The notes under the pieces are model-generated. The model saw nothing but the letters and a program-made list of their open reading frames with translations, searched no databases and was not told the DNA's origin. From contig SIBJ01000024.1 of assembly GCA_009695195.1 (NCBI GenBank), positions 1-45,733 of the forward strand: a stretch of 45,733 bases of DNA, written 5' to 3'. The position numbers and the translations under genes are program-made. Positions 33,066-44,073 of this stretch are shown here, in pieces. The stretch's first letter is position 1; every line of letters begins with the position of its first letter. Source of the stretch: Pedosphaera sp. GTDB lineage: Bacteria; Verrucomicrobiota; Verrucomicrobiia; Limisphaerales; JADLHS01.

Positions 33066-36000
33066 GATTTCCGCCGGCGGAAGAACCGGCCCTGCCCCCA
33101 GTCATCGAAGATCGAATAACTCACCGGCGTGACGATGAGTGTCAGCAGCAGGCAAAGGGTTTGCCCGCCGATCACCACGACCGCCACGGCGCGACGTTCC
33201 TCCGCGCCCGGGCCGCTGCCCAGCGCCAGCGGAATCATGCCGGCCACCAGCGTCAGCGTCGTCATCAGAATCGGCCGCAGACGATCGCGGTTGCCTTGCA
33301 GGATGGCGGTGAGGCGTTCGGCCCCGGCCGCGCGCAGTTTGTTCATGTGGTCAATCTGAAGGATGGCATTTTTCTTCACGACGCCGAAGAGCACGAGCAG
33401 GCCCAGCGCGGAGTACAGGTTCAACGTATTGTTCGTGACCCAGAGCGAGAACAGCGCGAAGGGGAGCGACAACGGCAGCGAAAGCAAAATGGTCAGCGGA
33501 TGAATGAGGCTCTCGTACTGCGAGGCGAGGATCATGTACATGAAAATCACCGAGAGCAGGAAGGCCCAGAGAAATTCCTTGAACGTGCGCTCCAGTTCGC
33601 GGCCCCGACCGGACACCTTGGAGGTGTAGGCGGCGGGCAGGTTCATTTCCTTGAACGCCCCTTGCAAGGCCTCGAGCCGGTCCTTGAGCGCGTAGCCCGG
33701 CGTGATGCTGCCGCGCAAACTCACCTGCCGCTGCCGGTCCAGCCGGTCAATGCGCGACGCGGTCTGGCCTTCGACGATGTCCACCACGTTGTCGAGGCGC
33801 ACCAGCCCGCCACCTTGCCGCGGCACGGAAAGGCGCGCGATGGTTTCGCGATCGTTGCGCTTGCCGTCGGCGAGCCGGAGTTGCACGTCGTAATCGTCGC
33901 CGACACTGGCATCGCGAAAACGCGAGACGCGTTCATCGCCGCCGACCATGATCCGCAAGGCGACGGCGATGTCCTCGACGGAAACGCCCAGCGCCGCCGC
34001 GCGCTCGCGGTTGACGCGCACGAGGAACTCCGGTTTGTCCAGCTTGAGCGTGGTGTCGGCGTCGGCCAGGCCCAGTTCCGCCGAGCGGACGCGCAAAACC
34101 TCGGCATACTTCGCCAGCGATTCGAGTTCGGGGCCGAGGATGGCAAAATCAATCTCGAAGTTCGGGCCGCCCATGCTGATCGAGCCGAAAGAGCCGCGCA
34201 CGGAAACCCGTACGCCCGGCAGGTCCTTGAGTTTCGCGCGGACGATTTGAATCGCGTCGCGCTGGGAGTAATTGCCTTGGAATGCGGCCCACGGTTTCAG
34301 CGAGAGCAGACGTGACCAGCGGAAGACACGTTCCGCGTGCGGCGCGAGCCGGACGTAGAAGCGCGCGTAGTTCGGTCCGCCCATGCGGCTGCCGCCCACG
34401 CCGCCTTGCACCACGCGGACCTGCGGCAGGGCGCGCAGTTCGCGCTCCACCCAGAGCGACACTTCATTCATCTGCGTCAAGCTCGTGCCCTCCCGGGCTG
34501 TGAGGCCGATTTCGAATTCGCCTTCGTCGGTGTTGCCCGGCGTGAACTCCTGGCGCAGCGCCTGATACAGCGGCACCGACGACGCCATGACGCACACCGC
34601 CAGCACCACCACCGCCAGACGATGCCGCAGGCAGAATTCCAAAACCGCCAGATAGCGGCGCTCCACCCCGCCGTAAAGTCCCCGGCGCGATTTCGGCCCG
34701 CCGTGCGCGGAGCGCTGAACGGCGCGGAAATTGAACAGCCGCGCGCTCATCAACGGCGTGAGCGTGAACGACACCAGCAAGCTCACCAGCACCGCCACGC
34801 CGGCCGTGATGCCGAACTGGTAGAGAAACCGCCCCGCCACGCTCGACATGAACGACACCGGCACGAAGATCACCACGAGGCTCAGGGTGGTGGCGAGCAC
34901 GGCGGTGCCGATTTCCCGCGTCGCCTCCCGCGCCGCCTCGAACGGGTGCATCGCCTTTTCCTCGACGAAGCGAAAAATGTTTTCGAGCACGACGATGGCG
35001 TCGTCAATCACGATGCCGACCATCAGCACCAGCGCCAGCATCGTCACGCTGTTGAGCGTGAAATGCAGCGCCCACATCACGCCGAAGGTGGACACGACCG
35101 AACACGGAATCGCCACGGCGGCGATGAACGTCGAGCGCCAACTGCGCATGAACGCAAACACAACGAGGCTCGCGAGGATGCTGCCCAGCAGCAGATGGGT
35201 GTTGATCTCGTGGAGCGCCTCGTAAATGTAACGCGATTGATCCTCGACGATTTCGAACCGCACGTCCGCCGGCAATTGCGCCTGGATCGCGGGCAGCCGG
35301 GCCTTGATCGCTTCAATGACTTCCACCGTGTTCGCGTCCGCCTGCCGTTTCACCATCAGGGTGACGGAGGTGCGTCCGTTCAAACGCGAGCTGGTGCGCT
35401 CCTCCTTGGTGCCGTCCTCGGCCCGGCCCAGGTCGCGGATGCGGATCGGCGAACCATTGATCGTTGTCACGACGAGGTCGTCGAACTCGCGCGCGTCGGT
35501 CAGCCGGCCCATGGTGCGCAGCGTGTGCTCGCGCACGGTGGAGATCACATTGCCGCCGGGGATGTTGGCGTTCTGGCGGGCCACCGCGTCGCGCACGGCA
35601 GTGATGGGAATCTGGTACGCCGCCAGCCGGTCCGGGTCCACCCAGATGTTGATGGCGCGCGACAGGCCGCCGAAAATTTCCACCTCGCCTACCCCGAGCG
35701 CGCGCTCGAGTTGCACCTTGACGATTTTGTCCGCGAGCTCGGTCAGCTCGCGCCGCGAACGGTCGCCCGAGAGGGAAATGGAAATCACGCCGCTGCGTTC
35801 GGTGTCGAACTTCGTGACCTGGGGCGGGTCGGCGTCGCGCGGTAATTGGCCGGCGAGCGCGGCGACACGATTGCGCACGTCTTCGAGCGCTTCGTTCACT
35901 TTGCGGCTGAGGTCGAACTGGATGATGACGAAGGCGCTGCCGACGCCGGCGATGGCGCGCAATTCCGTGATGCCCTCGACGGTGTTCACCTGCTCCTCGA

Positions 36001-36202
36001 TCGGCTGCACGATGAGCGATTCCATCTCCTGGGGCGAGGCGCCGGGGAGGCGGGTGCTGATGTAGATCGTCGGCAGGTCCACCGGCGGCGAACGGTCCAC
36101 GCCCAATTTGAGATACCCCGTCGCGCCGACGACGACCAGCACCAGCACGATCATCGTGCCGAAAACCGGGCGGCGGATGCAGATTTCAGCGAGCTTTTGC
36201 AT
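33044..36202 (-). CDS. RND efflux pump inner-membrane subunit 1
   Basis: A 1052-residue AcrB/MMPL-type RND transporter. The N-terminus IRRPVFGTMIVLVLVVVGA is TM1. TM4 carries the proton-relay aspartate pair in GIVIDDAIVVLENIF. Large periplasmic loops follow TM1 and TM7, and the standard twelve-helix, two-half layout is present (VFIFVP, LYSALGLLVLFGVVKKNAIL). It exports drugs or lipophilic compounds with a membrane-fusion protein and an outer-membrane channel; no TolC-like gene is nearby. The ATG at 36202 was chosen over an upstream start because TM1 follows normally. The C-terminus has been rewritten by a MITE. Confidence 0.9.
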   Translation of the reverse strand: MQKLAEICIRRPVFGTMIVLVLVVVGATGYLKLGVDRSPPVDLPTIYISTRLPGASPQEMESLIVQPIEEQVNTVEGITELRAIAGVGSAFVIIQFDLSRKVNEALEDVRNRVAALAGQLPRDADPPQVTKFDTERSGVISISLSGDRSRRELTELADKIVKVQLERALGVGEVEIFGGLSRAINIWVDPDRLAAYQIPITAVRDAVARQNANIPGGNVISTVREHTLRTMGRLTDAREFDDLVVTTINGSPIRIRDLGRAEDGTKEERTSSRLNGRTSVTLMVKRQADANTVEVIEAIKARLPAIQAQLPADVRFEIVEDQSRYIYEALHEINTHLLLGSILASLVVFAFMRSWRSTFIAAVAIPCSVVSTFGVMWALHFTLNSVTMLALVLMVGIVIDDAIVVLENIFRFVEEKAMHPFEAAREATREIGTAVLATTLSLVVIFVPVSFMSSVAGRFLYQFGITAGVAVLVSLLVSFTLTPLMSARLFNFRAVQRSAHGGPKSRRGLYGGVERRYLAVLEFCLRHRLAVVVLAVCVMASSVPLYQALRQEFTPGNTDEGEFEIGLTAREGTSLTQMNEVSLWVERELRALPQVRVVQGGVGGSRMGGPNYARFYVRLAPHAERVFRWSRLLSLKPWAAFQGNYSQRDAIQIVRAKLKDLPGVRVSVRGSFGSISMGGPNFEIDFAILGPELESLAKYAEVLRVRSAELGLADADTTLKLDKPEFLVRVNRERAAALGVSVEDIAVALRIMVGGDERVSRFRDASVGDDYDVQLRLADGKRNDRETIARLSVPRQGGGLVRLDNVVDIVEGQTASRIDRLDRQRQVSLRGSITPGYALKDRLEALQGAFKEMNLPAAYTSKVSGRGRELERTFKEFLWAFLLSVIFMYMILASQYESLIHPLTILLSLPLSLPFALFSLWVTNNTLNLYSALGLLVLFGVVKKNAILQIDHMNKLRAAGAERLTAILQGNRDRLRPILMTTLTLVAGMIPLALGSGPGAEERRAVAVVVIGGQTLCLLLTLIVTPVSYSIFDDWGQGRFFRRRKSGVIKNG

Positions 36203-36740
36203 GAGGGTTGGCGTGACTCCCGTTAGGCGGCACGTTCGTGCCACGGGCCGATACCACAACAAGACAGGGCTCGTCATCGTGATATAGCTGCGAATTCAAA
36301 CCAACGCCCAATGGCTTGATGTCACATCCCGGCGGGATCAACTCCGGAAAAAGCCTGGCGGTCCGAACCGTAATTGGAAGCAACCTCCGCCGGCTCACTT
36401 GCCAATCGAACAGGTAAAAATCTCTCTCGTCATTGCTGAAAGTTACTTTGACTGCCACATTCGGCGCGTGAGAATAGGCAACGTCGCACCAAGTGCAATG
36501 ATGCCAACGCTGGCCAACGTAGGAAGCACCAGACCGACTGCGGATGAGGTCAGCCACTCGGTTGCCATCAGACGTCTTTGTCTGTTTCGCCAGCCACAAG
36601 GTCGGCCAGAATGGATACTCGAACTCCAACATACGACCGAACTCATAAACCGCCGCTGCGAGGAGGACGAACACAATGACTGCAAGTGTTGGGATTATGC
36701 TTCGCTTTGGCTCGCGACTGCTTGGTGACACTGAGTTCAT
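36186..36740 (-). CDS. single-pass membrane protein of unknown function
   Basis: A 184-residue protein with one N-terminal transmembrane helix (IIPTLAVIVFVLLAAAVYEF) and a periplasmic-type domain with cysteines (HHCTWCDVAY) and aromatic strands (DERDFYLFDWQV). No family is recognised. It lies between the membrane-fusion protein gene (29 bases upstream) and the RND pump gene, overlapping the latter's start by 17 bases, so it could be co-translated. By eye the region 36240-36760 is less G+C-rich than its neighbours, suggesting acquisition. A chance ORF in a degraded stretch is possible. Confidence 0.55.
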   Translation of the reverse strand: MNSVSPSSREPKRSIIPTLAVIVFVLLAAAVYEFGRMLEFEYPFWPTLWLAKQTKTSDGNRVADLIRSRSGASYVGQRWHHCTWCDVAYSHAPNVAVKVTFSNDERDFYLFDWQVSRRRLLPITVRTARLFPELIPPGCDIKPLGVGLNSQLYHDDEPCLVVVSARGTNVPPNGSHANPHAKAR

Positions 36741-36768
36741 GTGCGTCAGAGCTGTCAACAAATCAAAC

Positions 36769-37890
36769 TCACCGAACACCTTCCGTTCGGGTTTTGCTGA
36801 CAGGCAAATTCTCAGCGGCACTCTTAATCGTCAGTGGTTGCCCGGTGCGAATGCCAGCCGGCTCAAGCACCACAGCCTCGCCCGCGCTCAAACCGGAAAG
36901 GATTTCTACCCAATCCGTGCCGCGGCGCCCGGTCGCGACCGTTTTCTCCAACGCCTTGCCGTCCTTGATCGTGACGACTTTCTCAATGCCCGCAAACACG
37001 AGGAGCGCATTGGCCGGCACGCTGACCGCCGGTTCGTTTTCGTTGACGACGATTTGCGCGTGGGCGAACAGGCCGGCGCGCAACGCGCCCGGGTTCGGCA
37101 CGTCGGCTTCCACCTGCAACATGCGATCGGCCGCGCGGATGGCCGGCGCGACGCGCGCGAGTTGACCACGGTAAACATTCGTGTCGCCTTCGACGGTGAC
37201 GCGCACGCTCTGGCCGGCGCGCACCGCCACGGATTCGCGCTCGGGCACTTCGAGGCGGAGGCGCAACGGGTCCGTCTGGACGAGCCGGGCGATGGGTGTG
37301 CCGATGGCGACGTAATCCCCGGCGTTCACGAGGCGTTGGGCCACGGCGCCCGCGAACGGCGCGCGGACCCGCGAGCGTTCGAGATTGAGCCGCGCGATGG
37401 CGGCGGTGGCTTCGGCGGCTTTGACATCGGCGGCGGTTTTGCCGGCCTCGGCGACGGCCTGATCGAGTTCGCTCGTGGAAGCGATCTGGTCCTTCTGCAA
37501 ATCCTGAATGCGTTTGAGCGTTCGCGCGGCGCTGGCCGCGGCGGCGGTGGCTTTGGTGAGCATCGCGGCGGACTGGCGAACCAGCGCCTCGTAGGAAGTC
37601 GTGTCAATCAAGGCCAGTTCCTGTCCGGCGGTGACGCGGTCGCCGAGGTCCACGTGGTTGGTTTCAATCTGCCCCGCGACCTGCGCGGCGATGGTGGCTT
37701 CCTCGTGCGCGAGGAGGGTGCCCACGACGCGCAACGCGCGCTCCATCGGCCGCAACTCCGCGCGTGTGACGCGGACCGCGCGCGGCGCCGCCTCGGGCCG
37801 CGCCGGTTTCCCGGTGTCCGATTTTCCGCACGAAGCCAGCGCCAGGGGCAGCGCGGCGAGCAGCGTCAGATGATTGAACCCGAACTTCAT
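36769..37890 (-). CDS. RND membrane-fusion lipoprotein 1
   Basis: A 373-residue periplasmic adaptor (HlyD/AcrA family). A lipoprotein signal ends in LASCGKS. The barrel-sandwich and lipoyl halves are visible (ATIAAQVAGQIETNHVDLGD ... RVRAPFAGAVAQRLVNAGDY) around a coiled-coil hairpin (about 95-170), then beta-barrel and membrane-proximal domains (VEADVPNPGALRAGLFAHAQ). It links the RND pump to an outer-membrane channel. It is the first gene of an apparent operon with the small membrane protein and RND pump 1, and divergent from the toxin-antitoxin pair (183-bp gap, no confident promoter). Confidence 0.9.
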   Translation of the reverse strand: MKFGFNHLTLLAALPLALASCGKSDTGKPARPEAAPRAVRVTRAELRPMERALRVVGTLLAHEEATIAAQVAGQIETNHVDLGDRVTAGQELALIDTTSYEALVRQSAAMLTKATAAAASAARTLKRIQDLQKDQIASTSELDQAVAEAGKTAADVKAAEATAAIARLNLERSRVRAPFAGAVAQRLVNAGDYVAIGTPIARLVQTDPLRLRLEVPERESVAVRAGQSVRVTVEGDTNVYRGQLARVAPAIRAADRMLQVEADVPNPGALRAGLFAHAQIVVNENEPAVSVPANALLVFAGIEKVVTIKDGKALEKTVATGRRGTDWVEILSGLSAGEAVVLEPAGIRTGQPLTIKSAAENLPVSKTRTEGVR

Positions 37891-38073
37891 GCCGGCAGAT
37901 TACAGAGAACATCCACTCACGTCGAGGAACCGCCAGACGAGGCAAGCCGAAAGTTTTCGGCTCACGCAAAACGCGCCGACACGTTTTGGCGCATGAAACT
38001 TGTGGCCCGCGAGCGCCGTGCAGTTTCGTTCTGAGGCGTTGCGTTCACTGCGGCAACGCCGTATAAATGCGGC

Positions 38074-38634
38074 ATGAACTTTACCTTCAATCCGGCGAAG
38101 GCCACGGAGGTCGCTTGTCATTTTCTCGAAAAAGAGGGCGGGGCGATGAACATCATGAAGCTGGTGAAGCTGGTCTATTTGCTGGACCGGCTTTCGATTC
38201 AGCGGCGCGGCCTGCCCGTGGTGGGCGGGGCGTACTTTTCCATGCGGAATGGACCGGTGACGAGCGAGTTGCTGGATTTGGTCAATGCCGGCTCGCTCTG
38301 GGGTGCGGCCCAGTGCGATTGGGAGCGGCTCATCAGTGACCGGCAAAATCATGAAGTCTCCCTGGTCGAGCCGCCGGCCTACCAGCATCTGGCGGAAGCC
38401 GAACTGGCGTTGATGGACGAGCTTTACCGCGAGCACGGCGCGAAGGACCAATGGCAGTTGCGCGACTGGTGTCATGAGCACTGTGCGGAGTGGACGCCGC
38501 TGGCGCAGGGCCATGATCGCATCCCGGTGGAACGCATGGCGGAAGCGGTGGGCAAGACGGAGGATCAAATCCGTCATCTGGCGGAGGGCGTGGCGGAGCT
38601 GAACTTGTTGGACGCCGCCTTTGCCCGGGCATGA
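38074..38634 (+). CDS. Panacea-domain (SocA-like) antitoxin
   Basis: A 186-residue soluble protein. Its N-terminal 130 residues match the Panacea/DUF4065 pattern: EVACHFLEKEGGAMNIMKLVKLVYLLDR, GLPVVGGAYFSMRNGPVTSEL and LMDELYREHG. Panacea domains act as antitoxins that neutralise many unrelated toxins. The next gene starts in the stop codon (ATGA, 38631-38634), the usual tight coupling of a toxin-antitoxin pair. Antitoxin first, toxin second is a common order. Confidence 0.8.
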   Translation: MNFTFNPAKATEVACHFLEKEGGAMNIMKLVKLVYLLDRLSIQRRGLPVVGGAYFSMRNGPVTSELLDLVNAGSLWGAAQCDWERLISDRQNHEVSLVEPPAYQHLAEAELALMDELYREHGAKDQWQLRDWCHEHCAEWTPLAQGHDRIPVERMAEAVGKTEDQIRHLAEGVAELNLLDAAFARA

Positions 38635-38990
38635 TCACCCTCGGCACGACGCTCCGATGTAATCTGCCGCCCCGTCATATTTGGGTGGTGCTTTCCGATC
38701 CGCAACGCACCGGCGGGGACATCCTGATGGTAAACATGACTTCCCTGACCGAGGAGTGCGTGGACGATCTTTGCGTGCTCGGCCCGGAGGATTTCGATCT
38801 GCTGACGCACAAGACCACGGTTGCCTATTCGCGACATCGAGCAGGCCCGATTGCGGGATTGCAGGGCTTGATTGACAACGGGAGTTTCTCCGTGGTCAAA
38901 CCCGTAGCTCGGGCCATGCTCCTGAAAATCCTCGATGGCGCGCGCAAATCACCGCAACTCCCGGCGGCCAGGAAGGCGCTGCTCGGTTGA
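38631..38990 (+). CDS. putative Panacea-associated toxin
   Basis: A 119-residue protein that overlaps the Panacea gene by 4 bases. Its start (LPPRHIWVVLSDPQRTGGDI) and DLLTHKTTVAYSRHRAG segment have a beta-rich look reminiscent of PemK/MazF-like folds, but the match is weak and no catalytic residues can be named. The toxin role is inferred from the coupling with a Panacea antitoxin. It is convergent with RND pump 2, with only 2 bases between stops. Confidence 0.6.
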   Translation: MITLGTTLRCNLPPRHIWVVLSDPQRTGGDILMVNMTSLTEECVDDLCVLGPEDFDLLTHKTTVAYSRHRAGPIAGLQGLIDNGSFSVVKPVARAMLLKILDGARKSPQLPAARKALLG

Positions 38991-38992
38991 AT

Positions 38993-42145
<3,153 letters not shown>

Positions 42146-42150
42146 GGCGG

Positions 42151-42666
42151 GTGGGAAAGTGGGAAAGTGAGAAGGTGGGAAAGCTGGCTACGGGCGGGTT
42201 TTCTGCAAGAGCCACGGGCCAGGATTGTTGCCCATGTTGACGAGCTTGCCGAGGATCCGATCGTATAGGCGGTGCAACTCGCGACCGACCTTGCGCTCCA
42301 TGTAGTCGCACTTCACAGCGTATTCGATCCATGACTGGGTTTCGGCAGCTTCACCTTCAGCGTCGTTCAACTTGTTGACAAAGGACGCTTCGTATTTCCG
42401 TTTGCGCCAGCCTTCGGCAATCTGTCCGGAGACGGAGCGGGAGGATCGGCGGATTTGATCCGTCAGCGAATACATTTCCTCTCGCGGGAAGGCCATGGTT
42501 AGTTGGAAAATCTGCATCGCCGCATCAACGGAGAGCTTGTACACCTCGAGCTGCCAATGGTGTCTGATCACATTCATAGTTTTGTTGCTATCGTTTTCTA
42601 TCCGCTCACTTTCTCACCTGCCCACTTTCCCACCTGCTTGGTCTCTCCCTCACCCGCTCACTTCCC
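42151..42666. mobile_element. short-word array pair enclosing a four-helix gene
   Basis: The left arm (42151-42182) has four octamers (GTGGGAAA, GTGGGAAA, GTGAGAAG, GTGGGAAA). The right arm (42604-42666), read on the minus strand, has octamers GTGAGCGG, GTGAGGGA, a 12-base gap, then GTGGGAAA, GTGGGCAG, GTGAGAAA, GTGAGCGG. The arms are in inverted orientation and bracket the 42188-42577 gene. The right arm contributes the stop codon of the membrane-fusion gene. The unit is inserted between the two genes of RND operon 2, 5 bases upstream of the pump ATG. Mobility is inferred from placement, since no target duplication was found. Confidence 0.65.
42188..42577 (-). CDS. four-helix-bundle protein (S23/Avd-like)
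   Basis: A 129-residue all-helical protein. The family signature is present: FPREEMYSLTDQIRRSSRSV, SGQIAEGWRKRKYEASFVNK, and EAAETQSWIEYAVKCDYME. The family (TIGR02436, 23S rRNA intervening-sequence protein) forms pentamers of four-helix bundles with a positively charged surface, and includes Avd, the accessory protein of diversity-generating retroelements. No reverse transcriptase is in the window, and no 23S rRNA gene is nearby, so the classic intervening-sequence role does not apply. The gene is flanked on both sides by inverted short-word arms and is co-oriented with the RND operon. Confidence 0.9.
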   Translation of the reverse strand: MNVIRHHWQLEVYKLSVDAAMQIFQLTMAFPREEMYSLTDQIRRSSRSVSGQIAEGWRKRKYEASFVNKLNDAEGEAAETQSWIEYAVKCDYMERKVGRELHRLYDRILGKLVNMGNNPGPWLLQKTRP

Positions 42667-43722
42667 ATACGCCGCCGCCGCTTCCGCCGGCGCGAGCTTC
42701 ACCGGCGAACCCGGGCCCAGTTTCTGAACTCCTTCCACCACCACAATTTCCCCGGCGCTCAAACCTTTCACGACCTCCGCCTTGCCCGCGAGGCGCAGGC
42801 CGACCTGCACGGGGCGGATTTGCGCCTTGCCGTCCTTGTCCACCACGAACACCGAGAACGCGTCGCCGCTGCTCATGAGCGCCGGTTCGGGAATGACGAT
42901 GGCCGCGTCGCGAACTTGCAGCGTCAGGTCCATGCTCGCGAACATGCCGCCGCGCAGTTTGGTATCCGGATTGGGAATCCGCGCCTTGACCAGCGCGGTG
43001 CGGAGGTTCTCGTTGATCTGCGGCGAAATGAAATAAACTTCGCCGCGAAACTTCTCTCCCGGAAACGCCGCGACCGTGAATTCCAGCGGCTGCCCGATCT
43101 TGAGCCGTTGCAGGTAACGCTCCGGCACATTGACTTCGACTTTCACGGGATCGAGATCCACCAGCGCCGTCAACACCGTGCCCTTGGCGATGACCTGGCC
43201 GGGGCTGACCTTCCGCGCGCCGGAGATGCCGGCAAAGGACGCGTTGATGTGCGCATCCTTGAGTTGGCGTCGCTTCAATCCTAGCGTCGCCTGATTCAGA
43301 TCAAACGTGGCCGCCGCCTGGTCGTATTCCTGTTTGGAGATCAACGTGTCCTTGAGCAGTTGCTTCGCGCGCTCGAAGTTGGCCTGGCTCAATTTGAAAC
43401 TGCTTTCCGACTCGGCGACCGCGGCGGCGAGTTTGGTGTCGTCCAAACGGATCAGCAACTGGCCCTTCTCCACGCGCTGGCCTTCGGCGAACAGAATTTC
43501 CTGAACGATGCCCTCGGTCTCGGCCTGAAGCTCGACCATTTCGTTCGGCGCGATGCTCCCGACGAGCGAAAGCGATTCCGTCACCGGCTGGCTTCTGGCC
43601 GCGACGGCGACAACCTGCAGGGGCGGGAAACCGCCGGGCGGGCCGCCGCCGCTTTTCTTGCCGCAACCCGTCGCGACCACCAACAGCGCTGGCACAAAAC
43701 CCAGCGTCAGGAATTTCAGCAT
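42658..43722 (-). CDS. RND membrane-fusion lipoprotein 2
   Basis: A 354-residue AcrA/MexE-like adaptor with a lipoprotein signal ending VATGCGK. Lipoyl halves (VELQAETEGIVQEILFAEGQ and INASFAGISGARKVSPGQVI) flank a coiled-coil hairpin, followed by beta-barrel (FTVAAFPGEKFRGEVYFISP) and membrane-proximal domains (GLSAGEIVVVEGVQKLGPGS). The start at 43722 gives the lipobox and was preferred to an upstream TTG. The TGA stop lies in the right arm of the array that separates it from RND pump 2. Confidence 0.9.
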   Translation of the reverse strand: MLKFLTLGFVPALLVVATGCGKKSGGGPPGGFPPLQVVAVAARSQPVTESLSLVGSIAPNEMVELQAETEGIVQEILFAEGQRVEKGQLLIRLDDTKLAAAVAESESSFKLSQANFERAKQLLKDTLISKQEYDQAAATFDLNQATLGLKRRQLKDAHINASFAGISGARKVSPGQVIAKGTVLTALVDLDPVKVEVNVPERYLQRLKIGQPLEFTVAAFPGEKFRGEVYFISPQINENLRTALVKARIPNPDTKLRGGMFASMDLTLQVRDAAIVIPEPALMSSGDAFSVFVVDKDGKAQIRPVQVGLRLAGKAEVVKGLSAGEIVVVEGVQKLGPGSPVKLAPAEAAAAYGK

Positions 43723-43815
43723 GGCCGAAAAATTAGAGGCCCGGGAGCGTGGGCGCAAGCGGCAACGCGGCGCACGTTCGGAGTCCCGCTTTCAGGCGGC
43801 TCGGGGGCGCTCCTA

Positions 43816-43931
43816 GACACTGCCACCATCGCTTCGACCCACCGCAGCACCCGAAAGGGTGGACACCAAACAGGGCCGCGACGGTTTGGTGTCCACCCTT
43901 CAGGGTGTTTTTCGTGGTTGGTGGCAGTGTC
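43816..43931. repeat. 116-bp nested palindrome
   Basis: Outer arms GACACTGCCACCA / TGGTGGCAGTGTC and inner arms GGGTGGACACCAAAC / GTTTGGTGTCCACCC form a nested palindrome. Smaller hairpins (CACCCGAAAGGGTG) lie within the arms. It sits between two divergently oriented genes (fusion lipoprotein 2 and the substrate-binding protein) and fills about a third of the 350-bp gap. The remaining sequence shows nothing I can assign. Confidence 0.8.
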
Positions 43932-44073
43932 ACGATGTGTCCGCGGTTCGCGGCCTCGCCATGCTTTGAGGATTGAATCTTCCGGCGCGTCTCTCTAGCT
44001 TGGCCGCGTGACACCGGACTGGAAACGATTCTGCGGTTGCTGCCGGCCGCAAAAACAGAAAGCGAAATTTTTT

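Noticed and set aside
42188..42577. 23S rRNA intervening-sequence protein in its classic setting
   Set aside because: There is no rRNA gene in or near this locus; the gene is inside an efflux operon.
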